A DNA stretch of 64,000 nt from Microbacterium hibisci (lineage in GTDB: Bacteria > Actinomycetota > Actinomycetes > Actinomycetales > Microbacteriaceae): positions 1 through 64,000 of the forward strand of contig NZ_JADIJC010000010.1 in NCBI RefSeq assembly GCF_015278255.1, read 5' to 3'. The translations under genes were made by a program, and so were the position numbers. Below, one piece after another: positions 56,554 to 64,000 of this stretch. Position 1 is the stretch's first letter, and each line of letters begins with the position of its first letter. A model generated the notes under the pieces. The model searched no databases. It was not told the origin of the DNA and saw only the letters and a program-made list of their open reading frames with translations.

Positions 56554-58218
56554 CACGAGTGGGACGATCATGGGCCGGCGGCGCAGCGACTGGTTGACCC
56601 AGCGGCCGATCGTGCGGCGCACGACCTGCGACAGCGCGTGCTGGTCGCGGACGCCCGACTTCGCCGCCTCAGCGAGGGCCGCGGCGATCTTCGGCTTGAC
56701 GTCCTCGAACACGGCGTCGTCCTCCGCGAAGCCGCGCGCGTGCACCTCGGGGCCCGAGATGACCTTGCCCGTCGAGGCGTCGACGACGACGATCACCGAG
56801 ATGAAGCCCTCCTCGCCGAGGATCCGGCGGTCCTTGAGGTCGGCATCCGTGATCTCACCCACCGTCGAGCCGTCCACGTAGACGAACCCGAGATCCAGCT
56901 GTCCGACCACGCTCGCGTCGCCGTCCTTGAGGTCGATCACCGTGCCGTTCTCGGCGAGGATGGTGCGCTCGGGGTCGATGCCGGTGTCCTGCGCGAGCCG
57001 CGCATTCGCCATGAGGTGGCGGTACTCGCCGTGAACCGGGAGGACGTTCTTCGGCTTGAGGATGTTGTAGCAGTAGAGCAGCTCCCCCGCTGCCGCGTGC
57101 CCCGAGACGTGCACCTTGGCGTTGCCCTTGTGCACGACGTTGGCGCCGAGCTTGGTGAGCCCGTCGATCACGCGGTACACGGCGTTCTCGTTGCCGGGGA
57201 TGAGGCTCGATGCGAGGATCACGGTGTCGCCCGGGCCGGGCTCGATCGCGTGGTCGAGGTTCGCCATGCGGCTGAGGACCGCCATCGGCTCGCCCTGCGA
57301 GCCGGTCGACATGTAGACGATCTGGTCCTCGGGCAGGTCGCGGGCCTTCTTGTAGTCGATGAGGACGCCCTCGGGCACGTGGAGGTAGCCGAGCTCTTCC
57401 GCGATCGTCATGTTGCGCAGCATGCTGCGTCCGAGGAGCGCGACTCGGCGGCCGTGGGCGGCGGCGGCATCCAGCACCTGCTGCACACGGTGGACGTGGC
57501 TCGAGAAGCTCGCGACGATCACTCGGCGAGGAGCCTTGCCGATCACCTGATCGAGCACCGGGCCGATCGAGCGCTCGAGCGGCGTGAAGCCCGGCACGTC
57601 GGCGTTCGTCGAGTCGACGAGGAAGAGGTCGACACCCTCCTCCCCCAGCCGCGAGAACGCCCGCAGATCGGTCAGCCGGCCGTCCAGCGGGAGCTGGTCC
57701 ATCTTGAAGTCGCCGGTCGCGAGCACCATGCCCGCCGGCGTGCGGATGGCCACGGCGAGCGCGTCGGGGATGGAGTGGTTGACCGCGACGAACTCGAGCT
57801 CGAAGGGTCCCAGGTTCTCGCGCTGCCCCTCGGCCACCGTCAGGCTGTAGGGCCTGATGCGGTGCTCCTTGAGCTTCGCCTCGGTGAGTGCGAGCGTCAG
57901 CCCCGACCCGATGATCGGGATGTCGCTCTTGAGCTTCAGCAGGTACGGCACCGCGCCGATGTGGTCCTCGTGGCCGTGCGTGAGCACGACGCCGACGATG
58001 TCGTCGAGCCGCGTCTTGAGAGGCTCGAAGTCGGGGAGGATCAGGTCGACCCCTGGCTGGTGCTCCTCGGGGAAGAGCACGCCGCAGTCGACGACGAGGA
58101 GCTTTCCGCCGTATTCGAAGACCGTCATGTTGCGGCCGACCTCGCCGAGGCCGCCGAGCGGGACGATCCGGAGGGTTCCCGCGCTGAGCTCGGGCGGGTC
58201 GTAAGGGGTGGTGGGCAT
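56542..58218 (-). CDS. rnj: Ribonuclease J
   Basis: Metallo-beta-lactamase/beta-CASP nuclease of 558 residues with 5'-3' exonuclease and endonuclease activity in RNA decay and rRNA maturation. The zinc motif HGHEDHIGA and later ATGDFK and SGHAAAGEL motifs are intact. GGAGGAGG precedes the ATG at 58218; the longer ORF to 58254 lacks this. The C-terminus ends VPLVIEA inside the first unit of a tandem repeat. It sits next to dapA as in most actinobacteria. Confidence 0.96.
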   Translation of the reverse strand: MPTTPYDPPELSAGTLRIVPLGGLGEVGRNMTVFEYGGKLLVVDCGVLFPEEHQPGVDLILPDFEPLKTRLDDIVGVVLTHGHEDHIGAVPYLLKLKSDIPIIGSGLTLALTEAKLKEHRIRPYSLTVAEGQRENLGPFELEFVAVNHSIPDALAVAIRTPAGMVLATGDFKMDQLPLDGRLTDLRAFSRLGEEGVDLFLVDSTNADVPGFTPLERSIGPVLDQVIGKAPRRVIVASFSSHVHRVQQVLDAAAAHGRRVALLGRSMLRNMTIAEELGYLHVPEGVLIDYKKARDLPEDQIVYMSTGSQGEPMAVLSRMANLDHAIEPGPGDTVILASSLIPGNENAVYRVIDGLTKLGANVVHKGNAKVHVSGHAAAGELLYCYNILKPKNVLPVHGEYRHLMANARLAQDTGIDPERTILAENGTVIDLKDGDASVVGQLDLGFVYVDGSTVGEITDADLKDRRILGEEGFISVIVVVDASTGKVISGPEVHARGFAEDDAVFEDVKPKIAAALAEAAKSGVRDQHALSQVVRRTIGRWVNQSLRRRPMIVPLVIEA

Positions 58219-58291
58219 TGCGAAGCCTCCTCCGGGCGCCGCAGCGCCCGTCATCTGCGTGCCGCCGCCCCGCGGGACGACGGCACGATCG

Positions 58292-59269
58292 TCATCTCGT
58301 GGTGCCCGAGACCTTCGGCAGTGCGCCGCCCGCGGCGGCGTTGCGGTCGGGGCGGAAGTTCGAGAAGTCGACGCCGGGGACGTCCTTGACGAGCGCGAGC
58401 TCGTCCTCGATCTTCGCGGCCTCCCACTCCTCCGGTCCGACGAGCGGCAGGCGCACGCGCGGGCTGCCGATGCGGCCGAGTCCGTGGAGGATGTACTTCG
58501 CCGACACGGTGCCCGGCACGTGGGTCATGACGGCACGCACGAGCGGCTCGAGCTGCATGTGCGCGGCCGTCGCCGCCTTCAGGTCGCCGCGGTTGACGGC
58601 GTCGACGATCACCCGGTAGGGCTGCGCGGCGATGTTCGCGGTCACGCCGATGAGCCCGGTGGCCCCGATGGCGAGGTGCGGCAGCACGTTCGCGTCGTCG
58701 CCCGAGAAGTACATCAGGTCGGTCTGGTTGAGCACGCGGCTGACCTCGCTGAAGTCGCCCTTGGCGTCCTTGATCGCGAGGATGTTCGGGTGCTTGGCGA
58801 GCCGCAGGATCGTCTCGTAGCGGATGGGCACGCCGGTGCGGCCGGGGATGTCGTACAGGATCACCGGCAGATCGGTGGCGTCGGCGACGAGCCGGAAGTG
58901 CGTGAGGATGCCGGCCTGGGTGGGCTTGTTGTAATACGGCGTGACGATCATGATCGCGTCGGCGCCGACCTTCTCGCTGGCCTTGTAGAGCTCGATCGCG
59001 TGCGCGGTCTCGTTCGAGCCGCCGCCCGTGATGATGCTCGCCCGGCCGGCCGCGACATCCTTTCCGACCTCGACGAGGCGGATCTTCTCCGCGTCGGTGA
59101 GGGTCGACGTCTCACCCGTGGTGCCGGTCACGACGATGCCGTCGGCTCCCCCGGTGATGACGTCGTCGATGTGCTTCTCGACAGCGGGCCAGTCGACCTC
59201 GCCGTCGGCCGTCATCGGGGTGACGAGCGCGACGAGCACCTGTCCGAATGGATTGCCCGTATGCGTCAT
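58292..59269 (-). CDS. dapA: 4-hydroxy-tetrahydrodipicolinate synthase
   Basis: Aldolase of 325 residues that condenses pyruvate with aspartate semialdehyde in the lysine/DAP pathway. The substrate motif GTTGETSTL, the YDIPGRTG Tyr region and the Schiff-base Lys in LAIKDAKGD are present. A TAACCT -10 box (59276..59281) ends 6 bases before the ATG, implying a leaderless transcript. Confidence 0.97.
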   Translation of the reverse strand: MTHTGNPFGQVLVALVTPMTADGEVDWPAVEKHIDDVITGGADGIVVTGTTGETSTLTDAEKIRLVEVGKDVAAGRASIITGGGSNETAHAIELYKASEKVGADAIMIVTPYYNKPTQAGILTHFRLVADATDLPVILYDIPGRTGVPIRYETILRLAKHPNILAIKDAKGDFSEVSRVLNQTDLMYFSGDDANVLPHLAIGATGLIGVTANIAAQPYRVIVDAVNRGDLKAATAAHMQLEPLVRAVMTHVPGTVSAKYILHGLGRIGSPRVRLPLVGPEEWEAAKIEDELALVKDVPGVDFSNFRPDRNAAAGGALPKVSGTTR

Positions 59270-59275
59270 GAGTTC

Positions 59276-59281
59276 AGGTTA
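59276..59281 (-). promoter_or_regulatory. -10 box of dapA (leaderless)
   Basis: TAACCT lies 6 bases before the dapA ATG. No recognisable -35 box accompanies it. Confidence 0.5.
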
Positions 59282-59383
59282 TCGGCTCAGGCGCCCGCCA
59301 CCCTCCCGGGTGCGATCGCGCACGACGAGGAGGGGACGGATGCCGCGGCCGTCGCGTGCCGCCGGCGGCTCAGCGGCGGGTGG

Positions 59384-60148
59384 CTATCGCCCGCGCTCAC
59401 CGATCCGGGCGGCCAGCGCGGGCGGCGCGAAGCGCGCGAGCGTGACGAGCGCCTTGTACGTGAACGACGGGATCGAGACGGCGGCACCGCGCGCGACGTC
59501 GTGGAGCGACTCGGCGACGACGTCGCGGGCGTTCAGCCACATGCCGTCGGGCACGCCCTCCTGGCCCGGCGCGAGACCCAGCCGTTCGTGGAAGTTCGTG
59601 TGCGTGTAGCCCGGGCACACCGCCGTCACCGTGACACCGCGGGGCGCGTAGCGGCCGTTCGCCCACCGGCTGAAGCTGACGAGCCAGCCCTTGCACGCCC
59701 CGTACGTCGAGCGTGGGATGAACGCCGCAACGGAGGCCACGTTGACGATCCGCCCGTGCCCCCGCGCCAGCATCGCTCCGAGTGCCGCGTGCGTCAGCCG
59801 CATGGGCACCTCGACGTGCAGCTCCAGGTGGCGCACCTCGTCCTCGATGTCGTTGCGCTCGAACGCCAGCGGCAGGCCGAAGCCGGCGTTGTTGACGAGG
59901 ATCTCGATCGGGTTCGCCTCATCGGCCACCCGCGCCTCGACCCGCTCCCGCTGCCGACGCTTGAGGAGGTCAGCTGCCAGCACCTCGACGTCGACCCCGT
60001 AGGTCGCCCGCAGGCGGGCGGCGAGCTCCTCGAGCGCCTGGCGGTCACGGGCCACCAGCACCAGGTGCGCGCCCTTGGCCGCGAGCTGCCGGGCGTACTC
60101 CGCCCCGAGTCCGGAGCTCGCCCCGGTGATGAGTGCCGTCTTCGCCAT
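59384..60148 (-). CDS. Short-chain dehydrogenase/reductase
   Basis: Classical SDR of 254 residues. The cofactor motif is TGASSGLGAEYARQLA, the NNAG motif is ILVNNAGFG, and the catalytic Ser, Tyr and Lys lie in VASVAAFIPRSTYGACKGWL. The substrate is unknown. A TAGGCT box (60156..60161) ends 7 bases before the ATG, so it is likely leaderless and separately transcribed from folA. Confidence 0.92.
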   Translation of the reverse strand: MAKTALITGASSGLGAEYARQLAAKGAHLVLVARDRQALEELAARLRATYGVDVEVLAADLLKRRQRERVEARVADEANPIEILVNNAGFGLPLAFERNDIEDEVRHLELHVEVPMRLTHAALGAMLARGHGRIVNVASVAAFIPRSTYGACKGWLVSFSRWANGRYAPRGVTVTAVCPGYTHTNFHERLGLAPGQEGVPDGMWLNARDVVAESLHDVARGAAVSIPSFTYKALVTLARFAPPALAARIGERGR

Positions 60149-60155
60149 GCGCGCC

Positions 60156-60161
60156 AGCCTA
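60156..60161 (-). promoter_or_regulatory. -10 box of the short-chain dehydrogenase gene
   Basis: TAGGCT with a 7-base gap before the ATG, matching the other leaderless genes of the window. Confidence 0.5.
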
Positions 60162-60184
60162 TTGCCGCGCCGGGTGGGGCCGCG

Positions 60185-60700
60185 TCACGGCGTGCGCGGC
60201 GGCCGCAGCCGGAGGAACCGGTAGCGGATGCCGGTGCGCGACGTGTGCCAGCCCTCCGCCGGGTCGACCTCGGCCGGGCTCCACTCCGAACGGTCGGGTG
60301 CCAGCGTGTCGCCGCCGACCGCGAGGTCGAGCTCGGTGACCTCGAGCAGATCCGCCCGCGCGATGGACTCCTCGAAGAGCTGCCCGCCGCCGATCACCCA
60401 GATGCGCTCGGGGTCGCCTTCACCGGCCAGGGCAAGACCCTCGTCGAGGGAGCCGACACGCTCGGCGCCGGCATCCGCCCAGTGCTCCTGCCGGGTGACG
60501 ACGATGTTGCGCCGGCCGGGCAGCGGGCGGAAGCGAGCGGGGAACGACTCCCACGTGCGACGGCCCATGACGACCGGCGTGCCGAGGGTGACCGCCTTGA
60601 AATGGGCGAGGTCTTCGGGGACGTACCAGGGCATGCCCCCGTCGGCGCCGATCACGCGATCACGCGCTTCGGCCCAGACGAGTCCGATGGGAGCGGTCAT
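60185..60700 (-). CDS. folA: Dihydrofolate reductase
   Basis: NADPH-dependent reductase of 171 residues that regenerates tetrahydrofolate. The substrate helix [30 protein letters not shown] has the catalytic acidic residue (Glu or Asp of the P-E-D-L-A-H-F motif), and GRRTWESFP and [11 protein letters not shown] bind cofactor. Its ATG overlaps the thyA stop by 4 bases, coupling it to the enzyme whose product it recycles. Confidence 0.96.
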   Translation of the reverse strand: MTAPIGLVWAEARDRVIGADGGMPWYVPEDLAHFKAVTLGTPVVMGRRTWESFPARFRPLPGRRNIVVTRQEHWADAGAERVGSLDEGLALAGEGDPERIWVIGGGQLFEESIARADLLEVTELDLAVGGDTLAPDRSEWSPAEVDPAEGWHTSRTGIRYRFLRLRPPRTP

Positions 60701-61506
60701 ACGGCGACCGCGCCGCGGATCGCGGGATGGTGCTGGTAATCCTCGAGCACGAAGTCCTCGTAGCGGTAGTCGAAGATCGACTCCGGCGTGTGCGCGATCC
60801 GCAGCGTCGGGTACGGATACGGGTCGCGCGTGAGCTGCTCGCGCACCTGCTCGAGGTGGTTGTCGTAGATGTGACAGTCGCCGCCGGTCCACACGAAGTC
60901 GCCCGGCTCGAGTCCCGCCTGCTGCGCCACCATCAGGGTCAGCAGCGCGTACGACGCGATGTTGAACGGGACGCCCAGGAAGAGGTCGGCGCTGCGCTGG
61001 TACAGCTGGCACGACAGCCGGCCGTCGGCGACGTAGAACTGGAACATCGCATGGCAGGGCGCGAGGGCCATGTCGGGGATGTCGGCGGGGTTCCAGGCCG
61101 ACACGATCAGCCGACGGGAATCGGGGTTCGCGCGGATCTGGTCGAGAACGAGCGCGATCTGATCGATGTGCTCGCCCGACGGGGTCGGCCACGAGCGCCA
61201 CTGGACGCCGTAGACGGGCCCCAGCTCGCCGGCAGCATCCGCCCACTCGTCCCAGATGGTGACGCCGTTCTCCTGCAGCCAGGCGACGTTCGACTCGCCG
61301 CGCAGGAACCACAGCAGCTCGTACGCGATCGACTTGAAGTGCACGCGCTTGGTCGTGATGAGCGGAAATCCCTGCGAGAGGTCGAACCTGATCTGGCGTC
61401 CGAAAGCGCTCGTCGTGCCGGTTCCGGTGCGGTCGTCCTTATGCGTGCCGTGCTCGAGCACGTCGCGCAGCAGGTCCTCGTAGGGGGTCGGGATCGACGT
61501 CGTCAC
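60697..61506 (-). CDS. thyA: Thymidylate synthase
   Basis: Folate-dependent thymidylate synthase of about 269 residues that makes dTMP from dUMP. The nucleophile Cys lies in [12 protein letters not shown], and [19 protein letters not shown] is conserved. Two GTG starts exist, at 61515 and 61506. A TATCGT -10-like box (61514..61519) overlaps the first and ends 7 bases before the second, so I choose 61506. It forms a thyA-folA operon. Confidence 0.95.
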   Translation of the reverse strand: MTTSIPTPYEDLLRDVLEHGTHKDDRTGTGTTSAFGRQIRFDLSQGFPLITTKRVHFKSIAYELLWFLRGESNVAWLQENGVTIWDEWADAAGELGPVYGVQWRSWPTPSGEHIDQIALVLDQIRANPDSRRLIVSAWNPADIPDMALAPCHAMFQFYVADGRLSCQLYQRSADLFLGVPFNIASYALLTLMVAQQAGLEPGDFVWTGGDCHIYDNHLEQVREQLTRDPYPYPTLRIAHTPESIFDYRYEDFVLEDYQHHPAIRGAVAV

Positions 61507-61644
61507 GGCTGCCACGATACCCGCGCGGCAGTGCCCGGCGGCCGTGCCCGCGCCGAGCGATGCGACACGCGCTGTATGACGCCGTGCGTCTGATATCGGC
61601 GAATCCGGCCTCTATTCAGCTGAAAGGGGTTACCCTGATCTGCT

Positions 61645-62082
61645 GTGACTCTCGTCGGCGCACTGATCGCCCTCGCCGCCCTCCTCGCGGCGACGGTGGC
61701 ACTCGGTGTCTTCCTCAACTGGAGACAGTCCCAGGCACGCCGCGACGTCACCCACGAGGTGATCGAGCCCCACCGCCTGGGCGCCGACGGACTGGGCGAG
61801 GTGGCGACGCTGCTCCAGTTCAGCACGGAGCTCTGCGCCCGCTGCCCCGGTGTGCACCGCACGCTCTCCGCGATCGCCGACGACCACCCGGGCGTGCGCC
61901 ACCTCGACGTCGACCTCACGCACCGGCCCGACATCGCCAAGCACTTCCACGTGCTGCAGACGCCCACGACCCTCGTTCTCGACCGGCACGGCGTGGTGCA
62001 GACCCGCTTCGGCGGCGCGCCCGGCCGCGACGTGCTCGAACTCGAGCTCAACCGGCTGACGTCGGAAGACGCGAGTGTCTGA
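61645..62082 (+). CDS. Membrane-anchored thioredoxin-like protein
   Basis: Protein of 145 residues with one N-terminal membrane segment (residues 4-24) and a thioredoxin-fold domain. The redox motif is C64-A-R-C67 in STELCARCPG, an unusual CxxC, and the cis-Pro appears in LQTPTTLVLD. The GTG start at 61645 lies 8 bases after TACCCT. It overlaps the DUF4395 gene by 8 bases, so the two are coupled. It probably works as a thiol-disulfide carrier at the membrane. Confidence 0.82.
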   Translation: MTLVGALIALAALLAATVALGVFLNWRQSQARRDVTHEVIEPHRLGADGLGEVATLLQFSTELCARCPGVHRTLSAIADDHPGVRHLDVDLTHRPDIAKHFHVLQTPTTLVLDRHGVVQTRFGGAPGRDVLELELNRLTSEDASV

Positions 62083-62683
62083 CGCCACGGATGCCGCGAC
62101 CCCGCGCGGCATCGATCCGCGCGGCCCGCGCTTCGCGGCGGGGATCACGGCGGCGCTGCTGCTGATCGTCGTGTTCTTGGGGCTCACGGGGCTGTCGACC
62201 GCGCAGTGGCCCGCCGGCTCCGGACTCATCGGCGTGGTCGACCCCGATACCGGCGAGGGCTACATCAGCGGCGTCCCCGGCGCGTTCCTCATCCCGCACA
62301 CGACGGTGCTCCAGCGCTTTCTCGACCCCGCGTTCCTGCTGCTGCTGATCACCGCGCTTCTGTTCCTGTGGGGCGTGGTCTCGCCACGCACGGCGCCGTG
62401 GGGCGTGCTGTACCGCAAGGTCGTCGCGCCGCGTCTCGCGCCGCCGAAAGATCTCGAAGACCCGCGCCCGCCGCGCTTCGCGCAGGGCGTCGGGCTGTTC
62501 GTCGTGACGATCGGGCTGGTGCTGCACCTGGCCGGCGTGCCGTGGGCGCTCACCATCGCCGCCGCCGCGGCGTTCGTCGCCGCGTTCCTCAACGCCGTCT
62601 TCGGCCTGTGCCTCGGCTGCCAGCTCTATCTGCTGCTGCAGCGCATGGGCGTCATCGGACGCGTCCGCCCGACCGCGGCCTGA
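62075..62683 (+). CDS. DUF4395 membrane protein with CxxC motif
   Basis: Membrane protein of 202 residues with four predicted helices (about 24-44, 88-108, 140-158, 160-180). The DUF4395 pattern is GIDPRGPRFAAGIT near the start, PRFAQGVGLFV in the middle, and NAVFGLCLGCQLYLLL at the end, where C179 and C182 form a CxxC. Function is unknown, but genes of this family commonly sit beside thioredoxin-like or sulfur-transfer genes. It overlaps the thioredoxin-like gene and is followed by an OsmC gene. Confidence 0.85.
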   Translation: MSDATDAATPRGIDPRGPRFAAGITAALLLIVVFLGLTGLSTAQWPAGSGLIGVVDPDTGEGYISGVPGAFLIPHTTVLQRFLDPAFLLLLITALLFLWGVVSPRTAPWGVLYRKVVAPRLAPPKDLEDPRPPRFAQGVGLFVVTIGLVLHLAGVPWALTIAAAAAFVAAFLNAVFGLCLGCQLYLLLQRMGVIGRVRPTAA

Positions 62684-62787
62684 CACGGCTCGCGTCGCGG
62701 CGCAACCGTCGCGGCGCGGCATCCGTCCCGATTAGGCTGACCGCGAGACGCCCCGAGACCGGGCGCGCCCTGAGCGAGGAGGCCTCC

Positions 62788-63213
62788 ATGACCGTCACGA
62801 GCGAAGCGACCACCGTCTGGAAGGGCGGGCTGTTCGACGGGTCCGGCGAGACGACGTTCGTGTCGTCGGGGCTCGGCACCTTCCCGGTCAACTGGAAGGC
62901 GCGCAGCGAGGGCTCCACGTCGGTGACGACGCCCGAAGAGCTCATCGCCGCCGCCCACGCGTCGTGCTTCAGCATGGCGTTCTCGCTCGCGCTGGCCGAG
63001 AACGGCACTCCCCCGGAGTCGATCGACACCACCGCGTCGGTGACGTTCAAGCCCGGCACCGGCATCACCGGCAGCCACCTCAACGTCAACGCGGTCGTGC
63101 CCGGACTCGAGCCGGAGGACTTCGAGCGCCTCGCGCAGGAGGCGAAGGCCGGGTGCCCCGTGTCACAGGCGCTCGCGGGCGTCGAGATCACGCTCGAGGC
63201 GACGCTTGCCTGA
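62788..63213 (+). CDS. OsmC-family peroxiredoxin
   Basis: Hydroperoxide reductase of 141 residues. The two redox cysteines are C60 in AAHASCFSMAF and C123 in KAGCPVSQAL, spaced as in OsmC. Together with a dithiol donor it would detoxify organic peroxides. GAGGAGG precedes the ATG. It follows the thioredoxin-like/DUF4395 pair by about 100 bases and overlaps the next gene by 8 bases. Confidence 0.94.
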   Translation: MTVTSEATTVWKGGLFDGSGETTFVSSGLGTFPVNWKARSEGSTSVTTPEELIAAAHASCFSMAFSLALAENGTPPESIDTTASVTFKPGTGITGSHLNVNAVVPGLEPEDFERLAQEAKAGCPVSQALAGVEITLEATLA

Positions 63214-64000
63214 CAGACTCTCCCCCGGTGCCGACGGTCGCAGGATCGTCGTCGCCGGGGCGTCCGGCCTCATCGGCGGCGCGCTCGTCGACAGCCTCCG
63301 CGCCGACGGCGTCGAGGTGACGACGCTCGTCCGCCGCCCGGCCGAGGCGCCGCACGAGGTCGAATGGCTCACCCGCGACGAGCCGCTCGACCCCACCGTG
63401 CTCGAGGGCGCGCACGCCGTCGTGGGGCTCAACGGGGCGAGCATCGGCCGGTTCCCGTGGACGACGTCGTACAAGAGCACGCTGCTGTGGTCGCGGGTCA
63501 CGCCGACCCGCGCCCTGGCCCGCGCCGTCCGGGCGCTCGGCACGGATGCCCCGCACTTCGTGTCGGCCTCCGCCGTGGGCTACTACGGCTCGGCGCCGCA
63601 AGCCCGGCTCTCGGAAGACGCCGCGCGCGGTGAGTCGTTCCTCGCCGACCTCTGCGGCGAGTGGGAGGCAGCCGCCTACGGGGCGGGGACGGATGCCGCG
63701 GTGAGCGTGCTGCGCACCGCGCCGGTGGTCCACGCCGACGGGGTGCTGAAGCCGCTCATGCTCCTCACGCGTCTGGGCCTCTCGGGGCCGATCGGCCGCG
63801 GAACCCAGGTGTGGCCCTGGATCTCGCTCGACGACGAGGTGCGCGCGATCCGCCACGTCATCGACGAACGCCTGACCGGCCCCGTGAACCTCGCCGGGCC
63901 GACGCGCGCCACCGCCAACGACCTCGGGTTCGCGCTCGCCGTGCGGATGAACCGGCCGTTCCTGCTGCGCGCGCCGGTATGGGGCATCCGGCTCGCGCTC
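63206..64000 (+). CDS. TIGR01777-family epimerase (partial, cut by window end)
   Basis: First 265 codons of an extended SDR. The Rossmann motif is VVAGASGLIGGALVDSL; VGLNGASIGRFPWTTSYK and SASAVGYYGS match the TIGR01777/YfcH family, which ends in a DUF1731 domain lying mostly beyond the window. I place the start at TTG 63206, overlapping the OsmC gene by 8 bases, because no ATG or GTG in frame precedes the cofactor motif. The function of the family is not established. Confidence 0.85.
   Translation, partial: MPDRLSPGADGRRIVVAGASGLIGGALVDSLRADGVEVTTLVRRPAEAPHEVEWLTRDEPLDPTVLEGAHAVVGLNGASIGRFPWTTSYKSTLLWSRVTPTRALARAVRALGTDAPHFVSASAVGYYGSAPQARLSEDAARGESFLADLCGEWEAAAYGAGTDAAVSVLRTAPVVHADGVLKPLMLLTRLGLSGPIGRGTQVWPWISLDDEVRAIRHVIDERLTGPVNLAGPTRATANDLGFALAVRMNRPFLLRAPVWGIRLAL

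Noticed and set aside
58208..60739. An 843-codon open frame opposite dapA and the dehydrogenase
   Set aside because: Antisense to genes with clear catalytic motifs; composition is that of a shadow frame.

Overview
The window is high-GC (roughly 70 percent) actinobacterial chromosome, most consistent with a Microbacterium-like member of the Microbacteriaceae. Supporting signs are the rRNA leader signature, the pgsA-cinA-clgR-DUF3046-recA-recX-miaB-miaA-dapF block, lexA divergent from a LysM cell-division gene, TANNNT -10 boxes placed 6 to 9 nt before start codons (leaderless genes), and very dense coding. Almost all genes are core housekeeping genes on the minus strand. I see no insertion sequence, prophage, CRISPR array or tRNA.

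Layout. 1-512: promoter and 5' leader of an rRNA operon that runs leftward out of the window. 513-4558: LuxR-type two-component system and two membrane proteins. 4599-8862: tyrS, a MerR/aldo-keto reductase pair, and a SatD-family protein with a membrane partner. 8895-16992: arginine biosynthesis (argC-J-B-D-F, an acyltransferase-like membrane protein, argH), preceded by a short peptide ORF with six Arg codons near its end. 17067-21721: epimerase and pheST. 21764-25184: polar amino-acid ABC transporter. 25273-28275: SpoU methyltransferase, infC-rpmI-rplT and a DUF1844 gene. 28301-33799: PLP decarboxylase, SseB, hisA-hisH-hisB-hisC. 33869-36792: SOS pair (LysM protein and lexA) and a large membrane protein. 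36789-40195: metF-metE. 40486-44765: S9 peptidase, hflX, methyltransferase. 44813-50887: dapF, GNAT, miaA, miaB, recX, recA. 51204-55782: DUF3046, clgR, cinA, pgsA, ftsK. 55877-61506: GNAT, a repeat array, ribonuclease J, dapA, a dehydrogenase, folA, thyA. 61645-64000: thioredoxin-like protein, DUF4395, OsmC, and a TIGR01777 epimerase cut by the window end.

How the genes work together. Genes in several clusters overlap by 1 to 8 bases (argCJBDF, hisCBH, pheST, recA-recX, miaB-miaA, thyA-folA, pgsA-cinA), which implies translational coupling. The most interesting signal is regulatory. The argC leader region has its own promoter, an apparently leaderless 28-residue peptide with six Arg codons in its last ten residues (two of them CGA), and two mutually exclusive pairings downstream. 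This is what an arginine-sensing attenuator would look like, and no argR lies in the cluster. Other points worth a look are a LexA-type box over the LysM promoter whose transcript starts with a long hairpin, a MerR operator with a 19-bp spacer feeding a leaderless reductase gene, a tandem repeat built from the 3' end of the ribonuclease J gene, and a CxxC-containing thioredoxin/DUF4395/OsmC redox cluster.
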